From Tabrizicola flagellatus (lineage in GTDB: Bacteria; Pseudomonadota; Alphaproteobacteria; Rhodobacterales; Rhodobacteraceae), in contig NZ_VMDU01000001.1 in NCBI RefSeq assembly GCF_008271465.1, positions 372,001 to 436,000 of the forward strand: 64,000 bases of DNA, given 5' to 3'. Every line of letters begins with the position of its first letter. Position 1 is the first letter of the stretch. Made by a program: the position numbers and the translations under genes. The notes beneath the pieces are model-generated. The model was not told the origin of the DNA and made no database searches. It saw only the letters and a list, made by a program, of their open reading frames with translations. Positions 27,177 through 36,112 of the stretch are shown piece after piece.

Positions 27177-27638
27177 GACCCTCTGCTCCCGTCACACGAT
27201 ACCCGCGTAGACCGCGGGCCGGTCCATCCTGCATACTGTCCGGCCCCGGTACGAGAAAAGCAGAAAATTGTTGTTAAACAAGGGCAACACAGGCGGAATT
27301 CAACCCAAGCGTGTGGTCCATCCGTCTTGGCCGCTGCGAAGGGCGGCAAGCGGTATCGAAAGTCCGGAATGGCACCCTGAACGAGACGTCGCAAAGCCCC
27401 ATAGGCACGCATCTTTCAATCTGGGCGTGTATGAAAGACCCCCTCTCCCCGGGTTCGCTAGATCGTGCCGCTCAACCGTCTGTTGATCGGCAGTTGAATG
27501 CCGGATCGAAGGATGACAAGCGATCCCCCCGCGATGCGGTGTTTCCAGTTTGGCGCGCAAAAAAGCAGATCCAGGCAGAATGGAGCAAGCCGCGCAAAAC
27601 GCCATCGAATCGGTGCAGATCCCGGACGTGGCTCCTTG
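27177..27638. other. 462-base intergenic region, no gene recognised
   Basis: The first 100 bases after the Hint gene start are AT-rich (GAAAATTGTTGTTAAAC) and probably hold its promoter. The remainder up to the 3' end of the tRNA-Leu shows no reading frame with protein-like composition, no repeat and no integrase remnant that I can identify. Confidence 0.35.
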
Positions 27639-27722
27639 TGGTGCCCGAGGCGAGACTCGAACTCGCAAACCTTGCGGCGGAGGATTTTGAATCCCCTGCG
27701 TCTACCATTCCGCCACTCGGGC
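27639..27722 (-). tRNA. tRNA-Leu (anticodon CAA)
   Basis: The 84-base gene folds as a class II tRNA: acceptor GCCCGAG pairs with CTCGGGC, the anticodon stem-loop GGGGA-TTCAAAA-TCCTC gives anticodon CAA for the TTG codon, a long variable arm follows, and the T-loop GTTCGAGTC is canonical. The 3' CCA is encoded (27639-27641). It lies just downstream of the ypfJ gene on the same strand. Confidence 0.95.
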
Positions 27723-27766
27723 CACCGCATGCGGGTCTATCGCCTCGGCCCGCCGCCGTCAACGCG

Positions 27767-28624
27767 TCACAGGTTGTCGGTCTGGAACGTGTCGCAATCA
27801 GCCATCTGGCCCGATTGCAGCCCGATCATGAACCAGCGCGACCGCTGTTCCGAGGTGCCGTGGGTGAAGGTGTGCGGCATCGGACGCTGGCCGGCGTTCC
27901 GCTGCAACGTGTCGTCCCCGATCTGGCGCGCCGCATTGACCGCCTCTTCCAGGTCGCCGCGCTCGACCACGCCCAGGGTCTGCGCCGCCTCGCGTGCCCA
28001 GATGCCGGACAGGCAGTCGGCCTGCAACTCGATCCGGACCGAGATCTCGTTCGATTCCGCCTGGCTGCCCTGCTGGCGGATCTGGTTGGCCTTGCCGAGG
28101 ATGCCGAGCTCGTTCTGGACATGGTGCCCGATTTCGTGGGCGACGACATAGGCTGCCGCGAAGTCGCCACCGGCGCCAAGCCGCTGGTGCAGGGTCGTGA
28201 AGAAGGCGGTGTCCAGGTAGACCTTCCTGTCGGCCGGGCAGTAGAACGGCCCCGTCGCCTCGGAGGCGCCGCCGCAGGCCGAACGGGTCGCCTCCTTGAA
28301 CAGGACCAGCGTCGCGGGCTGGTAGGTCCGGCCGAGCTGTTCCTTGAAGAGGCGGGTCCAGATTTCCTCGGTGTCGCCGAGCACGACCGACACGAACTCG
28401 CCCTCGGCCTGGTCCTCTGCAGTCATCTCGACCGGGGCGCCGCCTGCGGAGGACGGGTCACCCGTGCCCAGGAGCTGACTGGGATCGACCCCTAGGAACA
28501 TGGCGATGAGAAAGACGATGATGGCCCCGCCTCCGCCGATCCCGGCAACCTGGCCAGCCCTGCCGCCGCCCATCCGGCGCCGGTCCTCGATGTTGCTGCT
28601 GCCCCTGCGCCCGCGCCATTCCAT
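27767..28624 (-). CDS. ypfJ: YpfJ-type neutral zinc metallopeptidase, membrane-anchored
   Basis: 285 residues from ATG 28624 (MEWRGRRGSSNIEDRR, the conserved start of the family, with GAAGGGG upstream); 11 more codons are open but not conserved. One membrane segment (GGGGAIIVFLIAMFLG, about 25-40) anchors it, with the bulk probably periplasmic. YVVAHEIGHHVQNELG holds the HExxH zinc motif, and ELQADCLSGIWA supplies a further acidic ligand; the family signature CPADRKVYLDTAFF is present. Its substrates are unknown. Confidence 0.93.
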   Translation of the reverse strand: MEWRGRRGSSNIEDRRRMGGGRAGQVAGIGGGGAIIVFLIAMFLGVDPSQLLGTGDPSSAGGAPVEMTAEDQAEGEFVSVVLGDTEEIWTRLFKEQLGRTYQPATLVLFKEATRSACGGASEATGPFYCPADRKVYLDTAFFTTLHQRLGAGGDFAAAYVVAHEIGHHVQNELGILGKANQIRQQGSQAESNEISVRIELQADCLSGIWAREAAQTLGVVERGDLEEAVNAARQIGDDTLQRNAGQRPMPHTFTHGTSEQRSRWFMIGLQSGQMADCDTFQTDNL

Positions 28625-28650
28625 GTCGTCACCCCTTCCCGCAGCCGATG

Positions 28651-28665
28651 TGTCCACAGTGGACC
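28651..28665. repeat. TGTCCAC-A-GTGGACC palindrome (one mismatch)
   Basis: It matches the intergenic palindrome at 6792 and 32631 in 14 of 15 bases. It lies 27 bases before the ypfJ start codon, in the divergent gap to dsbB. Confidence 0.55.
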
Positions 28666-28872
28666 ATCCGGCTTACCCAATAAGAATCAGCAGGTTGCCC
28701 GCGGCCGTTCATGATTCCTCAACCAGGTTCCCCGGGACCCCGGCACAAATCCTATCCGCAGCTCCGTCGGTTCGGAAGCGCGAATGCACGCTTGCGTGCG
28801 ACGGGAGGCAAGCCCCTTTCCCTTTCTGCGCCCCGCACCTATGGTCGCGGCGCATCCGTGAAGAGCAGACGC

Positions 28873-29340
28873 ATGACCCTGACCCGTCCGACCCTGATCC
28901 TGATCGCCACCCTCGGCTCTGCGGCCATGCTTGGCGGCGCCTTCGCGTTCCAGTACATCGGCGGGCTCGCCCCCTGCCAGCTGTGCCTTTACCAGCGCTG
29001 GCCGCATGCGGCGGCGATCCTGATCGGGATCGCGGCCTTGGCGACGGGCTGGCGAAGCCTGGCCTGGGCCGGCGCGCTGGCGGCGCTGGCGACGGCGGCG
29101 ATCGGGGTGTTTCACGTCGGCGTGGAACAGTTATGGTGGGATGGGCTGGCAACCTGCACCGCGGGGTCGATCACCGGCATCCCGACCGCCGACCTTCTGG
29201 ATCCCAGCAAGGATGTTGCGGCGGTGGTGCGCTGCGACGAGATCGCCTGGTCGCTGTTCGGCATCTCGATGGCGGGATGGAACGTTATCCTGTCGCTGGG
29301 CCTTGCTGCGACATGGATCCTGGCGGCACGCCGGGGCTGA
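28873..29340 (+). CDS. dsbB: Disulfide bond formation protein DsbB
   Basis: 155 residues from ATG 28873 (MTLTRPTLILIATLGSAAML). Four membrane helices are visible. The first periplasmic loop has the redox pair in GGLAPCQLCLYQRWPH, and the second has Cys residues in LATCTAGS and VRCDEIAWSLFGISMAGWN. DsbB reoxidises DsbA and hands the electrons to quinone. The reading frame extends upstream but that part is not DsbB-like. A hairpin-containing repeated element follows the stop. Confidence 0.92.
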   Translation: MTLTRPTLILIATLGSAAMLGGAFAFQYIGGLAPCQLCLYQRWPHAAAILIGIAALATGWRSLAWAGALAALATAAIGVFHVGVEQLWWDGLATCTAGSITGIPTADLLDPSKDVAAVVRCDEIAWSLFGISMAGWNVILSLGLAATWILAARRG

Positions 29341-29352
29341 GGCCGGAAGCGG

Positions 29353-29400
29353 GGGCGCTTCGCCCCCCGCACCCCCCGAGAGTATTTGGAAAAGGGCAAG
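29353..29400. repeat. Repeated non-coding element, copy 1
   Basis: A GC-rich hairpin (GCGGGGGCG / CGCCCCCCGC around CTT region, 29349-29370) is followed by CCCCGAGAGTATTTGGAAAA and GGGCAAG. About 40 of 48 bases recur at 32810-32855. It lies between the convergent ends of dsbB and dgt and may act as a terminator. Confidence 0.6.
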
Positions 29401-29430
29401 CCGCAGAGGGGGTTCTGCGGCGATCCTGAT

Positions 29431-30612
29431 CTAGTCCGACGCGGCCGGCCCGGCACAGAGTCGGGCGTGTTCCTGGATCGCGAAACGGTCGGTCATGCCG
29501 GCGACATAGTCGGCGACCACGCGGGCCAGCCGGGTTTCGTCGGTCGCGGCGGCGACATCGGCCTGCCATTCGGGCGGCAGGAGCCCGGGCTGGCGCAGGA
29601 ACAGCGGGAAGAGATCGTCGATCATCCGGGTGACCCGCGCGCGTTCCTGCATGACGGAAGGCGCGCGATACATGCGGTGGAACAGGAAGCTGCGCACCGC
29701 CTTGAGGTCCTGGTAGAGGGGTTTGGAGAAGCGGATCACCGTCGTGCCCATGTGGCGGATCTCGTCCACCGACCTGGGCTGCGCACTGGCCAGCCGGTTC
29801 TGGGCCACGGCGATCACATCCTCGACCATGCGCCCGAAGACGCGGCGCAGCGCCTCGTGCCGGCGGCGCATCTTCTCGAGCCCCGGATAGAGGCGGTCCA
29901 CCTCCTCGAAGGCGGGGCCGGTGACGGGAAGCTCCACCAGGTCTGCCTCGGTGAAGAGGCCCGAACGCAGGCCGTCGTGCAGGTCGTGGTGCGAATAGGC
30001 CACGTCGTCGGCGATGGCGGCGACCTGCGCCTCGGCGCTGGCATGGGTGTCAAGTTCGAGATCCCACTGGGCGTTCACCTCGGCCAGCGCATAGGGCAGC
30101 GGTCCGTCATGCTTGCGGTCGGCATTGGGGCCAGTGACGGGCCCGTTGTGTTTTGCAATGCCTTCAAGGGTTTCCCAGCTGAGGTTCAACCCGTCGAAAT
30201 CGGCGTAGTGCCGTTCCAGCCGGGTCACGATGCGCAGTGCCTGGGCGTTGTGGTCGAAGCCGCCATAGGGCGCCATGAGCCGTTCCATGGCGTCCTCTCC
30301 GGTATGGCCGAAGGGCGTATGGCCAAGGTCATGTGCCAGCGCGATCGCCTCGGCGAGATCCGTGTTCAGGCCGAGGACCCCGGCGATGGTGCGCGCGACC
30401 TGCGCCACCTCGATCGTATGGGTCAGACGGGTGCGGTAGTAGTCGCCTTCGTGTTCGACGAAGACCTGGGTCTTGTGTTTCAGCCGCCGGAAGGCCGAGG
30501 AATGGATGATCCGGTCGCGGTCCCGCTGATAGGGCGACCGGAAGGAAGAGAGCCGCTCGGGCCACTGACGCCCACGGCTTTGATCGGGCTGGCAGGCGAA
30601 GGGGGCGAGCAT
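29431..30612 (-). CDS. dgt: Deoxyguanosinetriphosphate triphosphohydrolase-like protein
   Basis: 393 residues from ATG 30612 (MLAPFACQPDQSRGR); an ATG 11 codons earlier is possible. The HD-domain metal site is visible in YRTRLTHTIEVAQVARTI, then AIALAHDLGHTPFGHTGEDAM (the HD pair) and DDVAYSHHDLHDGL. RDRDRIIHSSAFRRLKHKTQVF is a strong signature of the dGTPase-like family. It hydrolyses dNTPs to the deoxynucleoside plus triphosphate. It is divergent from erpA, 52 bases apart, an arrangement frequent in alphaproteobacteria. Confidence 0.95.
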   Translation of the reverse strand: MLAPFACQPDQSRGRQWPERLSSFRSPYQRDRDRIIHSSAFRRLKHKTQVFVEHEGDYYRTRLTHTIEVAQVARTIAGVLGLNTDLAEAIALAHDLGHTPFGHTGEDAMERLMAPYGGFDHNAQALRIVTRLERHYADFDGLNLSWETLEGIAKHNGPVTGPNADRKHDGPLPYALAEVNAQWDLELDTHASAEAQVAAIADDVAYSHHDLHDGLRSGLFTEADLVELPVTGPAFEEVDRLYPGLEKMRRRHEALRRVFGRMVEDVIAVAQNRLASAQPRSVDEIRHMGTTVIRFSKPLYQDLKAVRSFLFHRMYRAPSVMQERARVTRMIDDLFPLFLRQPGLLPPEWQADVAAATDETRLARVVADYVAGMTDRFAIQEHARLCAGPAASD

Positions 30613-30664
30613 GGGCTGTCCTTGTGAGGCACGGTCAGGTTCCATATATTCGGAGCGGATGCCG

Positions 30665-31015
30665 ATGGATACGGGAACAGCCATGGAACTCACGCTTCCT
30701 CCCAGGGTGACCGACCGGGCCTTCGCCCGGTTGGCCGAGATTGCCGCGGCCACGGGCGAGGCGCGCCCCCTGCGGGTAGCGGTGGACGGCGGCGGATGTT
30801 CGGGGTTCCAGTATTCGATCACCCTGGACGATCCCGCGGCCGACGACCTTGTCCTGGAAAAGGACGGCCAGCGCGTGCTGGTGGACCAGGTCAGCCTGCC
30901 CTTCCTTGCGAATGCCGTGATCGACTTCACCGACGAACTGATCGGTGCGCGCTTCGTCGTGGAAAACCCCAACGCCAAGTCCAGCTGCGGCTGCGGAACC
31001 AGTTTTTCGCTTTAG
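30665..31015 (+). CDS. erpA: Iron-sulfur cluster insertion protein, HesB/IscA family
   Basis: 116 residues from ATG 30665, nine bases after GGAG; ATG 30683 would also fit. A-type carrier hallmarks are VAVDGGGCSGFQYSI and the C-terminal SSCGCGTSFSL, whose Cys residues bind the iron or [Fe-S] cluster that is passed to apo-enzymes. It is closest to ErpA by the D-x-x-S-x-x-F-L segment VDQVSLPFLANAVIDFTDEL. It stands alone rather than in an isc or suf cluster, as is usual for erpA. Confidence 0.93.
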   Translation: MDTGTAMELTLPPRVTDRAFARLAEIAAATGEARPLRVAVDGGGCSGFQYSITLDDPAADDLVLEKDGQRVLVDQVSLPFLANAVIDFTDELIGARFVVENPNAKSSCGCGTSFSL

Positions 31016-31077
31016 CGCCCCTCGCCGCGCTGCCGCATCGCGCTAGGTTCAGCGCTCTCACGGCGCGAGGGACGATC

Positions 31078-31794
31078 ATGCGAGTACTGATGCTGGGCTC
31101 GGCGCCCATGGCGGCAGAGGCGGCGCGCTGGCCGCGCGAGCCGTTCGACCTGGTGCTGGCGATCAACAATGCCTGGCGGATCCGGTCGGACTGGGACGTG
31201 GCGATCCATCCGTATGACTTTCCGGCAGAGCGGCAGGCGGTTGCGGGACCGGGCCAGCGCATCGTGACCGAAGCCGAGTTCGTGCCGGCGCAGAATGAAT
31301 ACGGCGGTTTTGTTTACGCTGGCGCAACAATGGCGTTCACAGCCGCTTACTGGGCATTGCACGCGCTGAAGCCGGAGGTCATCGCGGTATTCGGCTGCGA
31401 CATGCAGTACCCGGCCTCGGGGCCGACGCATTTCTATGGCTCGGGGACGCCCGACCCGTTGCGGCAGGATGTGACGCTGCGCTGCCTGGAGGCGAAGGCG
31501 GCTCGGCTGATGCTGCTGGCGGCGCGGCAAGGGTGCGCGATGGTCAACCTGTCCACCGGGCCAGCGCGGCTGGTGTTTCCCCGCCTCAACCGGGCCAGGT
31601 TGCCTGATGCGCGACCGATGCAAGGCGATGAGCCGATAGTGGAGGCGGCGTTGCGGCGCGAGGCGGAGCTGGGCTACCTGGTGGCCTCGGGGCGCTACTG
31701 GGAGGAGGAGGAACGGTTCGACGTGGCCGAACTGGACCGGCTGGATGCGCTGTGGCTGCAAGCAGCCGCGGTGCCGCTGCGCCGGACGGCTTGA
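31078..31794 (+). CDS. Uncharacterised protein, 238 residues
   Basis: From ATG 31078 (MRVLMLGSAPMAAEAARWP). A Rossmann-like beginning VLMLGSAP is followed by FDLVLAINNAWRIRSDWDVAIHPYDFP, YAGATMAFTAAYWALHALKPEVIAVFGCDMQY and GPTHFYGSGTPDPLRQDV. The pattern (a substrate-like GSAP loop, 'INNAW', 'IHPYDFP', 'FGCDMQY') resembles proteins that handle nucleotide sugars or glycosylation, such as DUF115-type enzymes, but the match is loose. It has no signal or membrane segment. It lies between erpA and xthA. The function is unknown. Confidence 0.8.
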   Translation: MRVLMLGSAPMAAEAARWPREPFDLVLAINNAWRIRSDWDVAIHPYDFPAERQAVAGPGQRIVTEAEFVPAQNEYGGFVYAGATMAFTAAYWALHALKPEVIAVFGCDMQYPASGPTHFYGSGTPDPLRQDVTLRCLEAKAARLMLLAARQGCAMVNLSTGPARLVFPRLNRARLPDARPMQGDEPIVEAALRREAELGYLVASGRYWEEEERFDVAELDRLDALWLQAAAVPLRRTA

Positions 31795-31842
31795 GCCGGG
31801 CGCAGAGGGAGCCTAGGGTCGCAGGAGTCGGAGGATCCGGGC

Positions 31843-32622
31843 ATGAAGCTGGCGACGTTCAACATCAACGGGATCAAGGCGCGGATCGAGGCCTTGCAGC
31901 TCTGGCTGGATGAAGCCGCGCCGGATGTCGTCTGCCTGCAGGAGATCAAGTCGGTGGACGAAGCCTTCCCGCGCGATCTGTTCGAGGGTCTGGGCTACCG
32001 GGTCGAGACGCACGGGCAGAAGTCGTTCAACGGGGTGGCGATCCTGTCGAAGCTGCCGCTGTCGGACGTGCGGCGGGGCTTGCCTGGGGACGAGAGCGAC
32101 GAGCAGGCGCGCTGGATCGAGGCGGTGGTGGAGGTCGGGCGACCGCTCAGGGTCTGCGGGCTCTACCTGCCGAACGGGAACCCGGCACCGGGGCCGAAGT
32201 TCGACTACAAGCTGGCCTGGATGGCGCGGATGGAGGCGCGGGTGCGCGAGCTGCTGGCGGCGGAAGAGCCGTTCGTCTGCCTCGGGGACTACAACGTGAT
32301 CCCGCAGGCGGTGGATGCGGCGAAGCCGGAAGCCTGGGAGACGGACGCGCTGTTCCTGCCGGACAGCCGGGCGGCGTTCCGCCGGATCGCGCATCTGGGG
32401 CTGACGGATGCCGTGCGGGTGCGCGATGCAGCGCCGGGGCTCTACACCTTCTGGGACTACCAGGCCGGCGCATGGGAGCGGAACAACGGCATCCGGATCG
32501 ACCACGTGATGTGCTCTCCGCAGGCGGCGGACCGGCTGGAGGGGGCGGGCATCGACAGGGCGGTGCGGGGGAGGGACAAGCCGAGCGACCATGTGCCGGT
32601 CTGGGTGGAGATCGCAGCCTGA
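31843..32622 (+). CDS. xthA: Exodeoxyribonuclease III
   Basis: 259 residues, matching the family. It repairs abasic sites and degrades 3' ends. The EEP-fold catalytic residues appear in order: NINGIKAR (Asn), LQEIK (Glu, metal), YLPNG (Tyr), LGDYNV (Asp/Asn) and the final KPSDHVPVWV (Asp-His pair). The start is preceded by GGAGTCGGAGG-like purines. It is followed by a 281-base gap with a palindrome and a repeated element. Confidence 0.96.
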   Translation: MKLATFNINGIKARIEALQLWLDEAAPDVVCLQEIKSVDEAFPRDLFEGLGYRVETHGQKSFNGVAILSKLPLSDVRRGLPGDESDEQARWIEAVVEVGRPLRVCGLYLPNGNPAPGPKFDYKLAWMARMEARVRELLAAEEPFVCLGDYNVIPQAVDAAKPEAWETDALFLPDSRAAFRRIAHLGLTDAVRVRDAAPGLYTFWDYQAGAWERNNGIRIDHVMCSPQAADRLEGAGIDRAVRGRDKPSDHVPVWVEIAA

Positions 32623-32630
32623 GCGGAGCG

Positions 32631-32645
32631 TGTCCACGGTGGACA
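32631..32645. repeat. 15-bp palindrome TGTCCAC-G-GTGGACA
   Basis: A perfect palindrome eight bases after the xthA stop codon, the second exact copy of the motif at 6792. Confidence 0.6.
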
Positions 32646-32809
32646 GAGCCCGTTGCACGCCTGTTATCAATGCCTTGGTTGCGGACGTCAGGGAATTGGA
32701 AAGGTTTCCGGTCCGCTGTTCGGGTGGCGGGCCCGTGTCGAACTGAACGCCTTCGGCGCAATGCTTTTGTCTCGCCTCTGGCGCGAACGCCAACCGGCTC
32801 GGGCCGCGT

Positions 32810-32855
32810 GGGTGCTTCGCCCCCGGCACCCCGAGAGTATTTTTGAAGGGGCAAG
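32810..32855. repeat. Repeated non-coding element, copy 2
   Basis: It shares GTGCTTCGCCCCC, CCCCGAGAGTATTT and GGGGCAAG with the element after dsbB. It lies between the xthA stop and the end of the FAD monooxygenase gene. The hairpin part is less perfect than in copy 1. Confidence 0.55.
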
Positions 32856-32903
32856 AGGGAGCGTTGAGGGCCGGGATGGGGGGAAGTAGAGGCGAACCCG
32901 GGC

Positions 32904-34094
32904 CTAAGCGGTGCTTTGCGTCACGTCGTGGCCGTAAAGCCAGTCGAACCGGGCGAGCATCGCGCCGGGGGAGACCCGCCCGAAGAGCCTGAGGCCGGCG
33001 TGGCCGATCAACCGGGGCAGGCCCGACAGGTGATAGGCGCGGGCATTGGCGTTGGCGGCGGCGACGATGCGGCTGGTGCGGGGCTTGCGCGCGGCCTGGT
33101 AGGCGGCCAGCGCGGCGGCGGGGGTGTCGTGGCGGGCGAGGCTGTCGGCGAGAACCCAGGCATCCTCGAGCCCCATGCTGGCCCCCTGCGCGAGGAAGGG
33201 CAGCGTCGGATGCGCGGCATCGCCGAGGATCGCTACCCCGCCCTGCCCCATCGGCCTGACCCAGGTTGCGGCGACCTCATGGCGGAAGAGGCCCCAGAGC
33301 CAGGGGTCCTCCACCCGGTCGAGCCAGGCGCGGACCCGCGGAGAAAAGCCGGCGAAGGCAAGCCGCAGGTCCATCGGATCGTCGCGCAGGGTCCAGCTTT
33401 CCTCGGCCCATTTCGCGCGTTCTTCCACGGCGACGATGTTGCGCAGGGCACCGCCGCGCAGCGGATAGCTGACGAGGTGCCGGCCCGGCCCCATGTGAAC
33501 CTCGGCCACAGGCGCGGCGCCTGGGTCGCCGGGGATCACGGCGCGCCAGGCGACCTGGCGGGTGAAGAAGGGCGTCTCGGGACCGTTCAGCGCCGCGCGG
33601 ATCCGCGAGTGCAGGCCATCGGCCCCGATCAGCAGCGGCGTCTCGATCCGCTCGCCCCCTTCCAGCACCACGACCGGCCGGGCGGCGGACAGCTCGACCG
33701 CCTCGATCCGGGACAGCAGCCGCAGGGTGACGCCCGCCTCCTGCGCGGCGGCCAGAAGCAGGGCGATCAGGTCGGCGCGATGCAGGAAGTGGTAGCCCTG
33801 TCCGGGCCGCAGGCGCGCAAGGTCAAGACGGGTGACGGGCTCGCCCGTGGGCCCGTCGATCAGTTGAACCGCCTCGGCGCGGATCGAATGTGCGTCGAGT
33901 TCGGCCTGGAGGCCAAGGGCGCGCAGGACGCAAGCGCCGTTCGGCGAGACCTGGAGACCCGCCCCCACCTCGCGGATCGCGTCAGCCTGTTCGAGGACGG
34001 TCACCTGCGCCCCGTGCAGCGCCAGCGCCCGCGCCACGGCCAGCCCGGCAACGCCGGCCCCGACAACGGTTGCGGATTGGCCGATCAAGGACAT
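32904..34094 (-). CDS. FAD-dependent monooxygenase (salicylate hydroxylase-like, UbiH/PHBH superfamily)
   Basis: 396 residues. The N-terminal dinucleotide fold ATVVGAGVAGLAVARALALHGAQVTVLEQ, the DG motif LLIGADGLHSRIRAAL and the FAD ribityl motif GVAILGDAAHPTLPFLAQGASMGLEDAWVLA are the three marks of class A flavoprotein hydroxylases. It would hydroxylate an aromatic ring with NAD(P)H and O2. HxGPGRHLVSYPLRGG is typical of the salicylate-hydroxylase branch. No aromatic degradation genes are adjacent, so the substrate is unknown. It is followed upstream by dksA on the same strand, 67 bases away. Confidence 0.88.
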   Translation of the reverse strand: MSLIGQSATVVGAGVAGLAVARALALHGAQVTVLEQADAIREVGAGLQVSPNGACVLRALGLQAELDAHSIRAEAVQLIDGPTGEPVTRLDLARLRPGQGYHFLHRADLIALLLAAAQEAGVTLRLLSRIEAVELSAARPVVVLEGGERIETPLLIGADGLHSRIRAALNGPETPFFTRQVAWRAVIPGDPGAAPVAEVHMGPGRHLVSYPLRGGALRNIVAVEERAKWAEESWTLRDDPMDLRLAFAGFSPRVRAWLDRVEDPWLWGLFRHEVAATWVRPMGQGGVAILGDAAHPTLPFLAQGASMGLEDAWVLADSLARHDTPAAALAAYQAARKPRTSRIVAAANANARAYHLSGLPRLIGHAGLRLFGRVSPGAMLARFDWLYGHDVTQSTA

Positions 34095-34161
34095 CGTTCA
34101 CCCCCGACATGACAACGCCGGACCATGGGCCCGGCGTCAAGTGCGCAAACGTCGCGATGCA

Positions 34162-34584
34162 TCAGTCGTCGCGATGGACCTTCTCGCGCCGTTCATGCTT
34201 TTCCTGGGCTTCCAGCGTCATCGTGGCGATCGGGCGCGCATCGAGCCGCTTGAGGCTGATCGGTTCCCCGGTCACCTCGCAATAGCCGAACTCGCCGTTC
34301 TCGATCCGGCGCAGCGCGGCGTCGATCTTGGCGACCAGCTTGCGCTGGCGGTCGCGGGTGCGCAGTTCCAGCGCGCGATCGGTCTCTTCCGATGCGCGGT
34401 CGGCGATGTCGGGCACGTTGCGGGCCGACTCCTGCAGGCTGTCGATGGTCTCGGCCGACTGTTCCAGAAGTTCCTGCTTCCAGGTCAGCAGCTTGCGGCG
34501 GAAATATTCCAGCTGACGCTCGTTCATGAACGGCTCGTCCTCGGCGGGACGATAGTCGTCGGGCAGGAAAACCTCGGCCTTCAT
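34162..34584 (-). CDS. dksA: RNA polymerase-binding transcription factor DksA (single-cysteine form)
   Basis: 140 residues from ATG 34584 (GGAGAGA upstream; ATG 34635 also has a GGAG and would add 17 residues). The coiled-coil region (about 20-90) contains NERQLEYFRRKLLTWKQELL and IADRASEETDRALELRTRDRQRKL, and the globular end is GYCEVTGEPISLKRLDARPIATMTLEAQE. The zinc-finger cysteines of E. coli DksA are replaced: only Cys102 remains, the others being Thr, Thr and Ala. Related Rhodobacter proteins with one Cys are known to act as DksA with ppGpp. It modulates transcription initiation in the stringent response. Confidence 0.93.
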   Translation of the reverse strand: MKAEVFLPDDYRPAEDEPFMNERQLEYFRRKLLTWKQELLEQSAETIDSLQESARNVPDIADRASEETDRALELRTRDRQRKLVAKIDAALRRIENGEFGYCEVTGEPISLKRLDARPIATMTLEAQEKHERREKVHRDD

Positions 34585-34757
34585 CGAAACTCTCTCCTTC
34601 GTGCCGGATCGCTCCGACAGGTGGGCTTCTGTCATGGACGCGCTCCTGTTGCGCGGGCATGTATCGCAAGCCCGGACGATTGTCACTAGCGGTTGCGACA
34701 TTTTCTGGGCGTGGGTAGGGTTTGCCGGTGGCACGGAAACAGGATGTTGAAAGCGCG

Positions 34758-35593
<836 letters not shown>

Positions 35594-35597
<4 letters not shown>

Positions 35598-36112
35598 TCC
35601 TTCAGGCGGACCCGGACCTCGGTGGTCCAGGCGTCGGGGGGCGTATCCGGCCCGTCGTGGTAGAATTCCAGCCGCGCGGCGAAACGGTCGCCTTCGGGGA
35701 TCGGCTCCATGTCCCAGACATGGCCGCGGACCGGGGCCCAGAGGTTCAGCATGACCATGACATCGTAAAGCTCGTCCGGGTGGCCCTGGTGGGTCAGCGT
35801 GATGTAGCGCCCGGCGGGCAGGGTGTCGGCCTCGAGCCCCGGCGGGACGGGCGTGCCGGGGGCGACCTGCGCCCCGAAGGACATGCGCATGGTGCCCTCC
35901 ATGTCGATCACGTCATAGCGGAAGAAGGCCGGGCCGGTCTCGGCGATTCCGTGGCGGGTGAGGCTGTGGAGCACCTCGCCCAGGATCGCGGCGCCCTCGC
36001 TGTCGAGGGTGGCCATGGTCAGGTCGGCCCGGCGCAGAAGGACCGGCTGGGCGGCAAAGGCGGCCACGCGGGGCAGCGTGATCCGGCCCCTGAGGTCGCG
36101 GACGGGCATCAT
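35594..36112 (-). CDS. GyrI-like / AraC effector-binding domain protein
   Basis: 172 residues, predicted soluble. The alternating beta-rich pattern (ITLPRVAAFAAQPVLLRRADLTMATL, AFFRYDVIDMEGTMRMSFGAQVAPG, AGRYITLTHQGHPDELYDVMVMLNLWA) fits the SOUL/GyrI-like domain that binds small hydrophobic effectors, here without a DNA-binding part. It is the last gene of a four-gene run (arsR, SRPBCC, SRPBCC, this gene) in which each start overlaps the stop before it. A role in handling the same ligand as the SRPBCC proteins is inferred from coupling only. Confidence 0.75.

Noticed and set aside
27639-27722. tRNA-Leu as an integration site of a genomic island
   Set aside because: No integrase or repeated 3' end of the tRNA was found in the following 462 bases or beyond.
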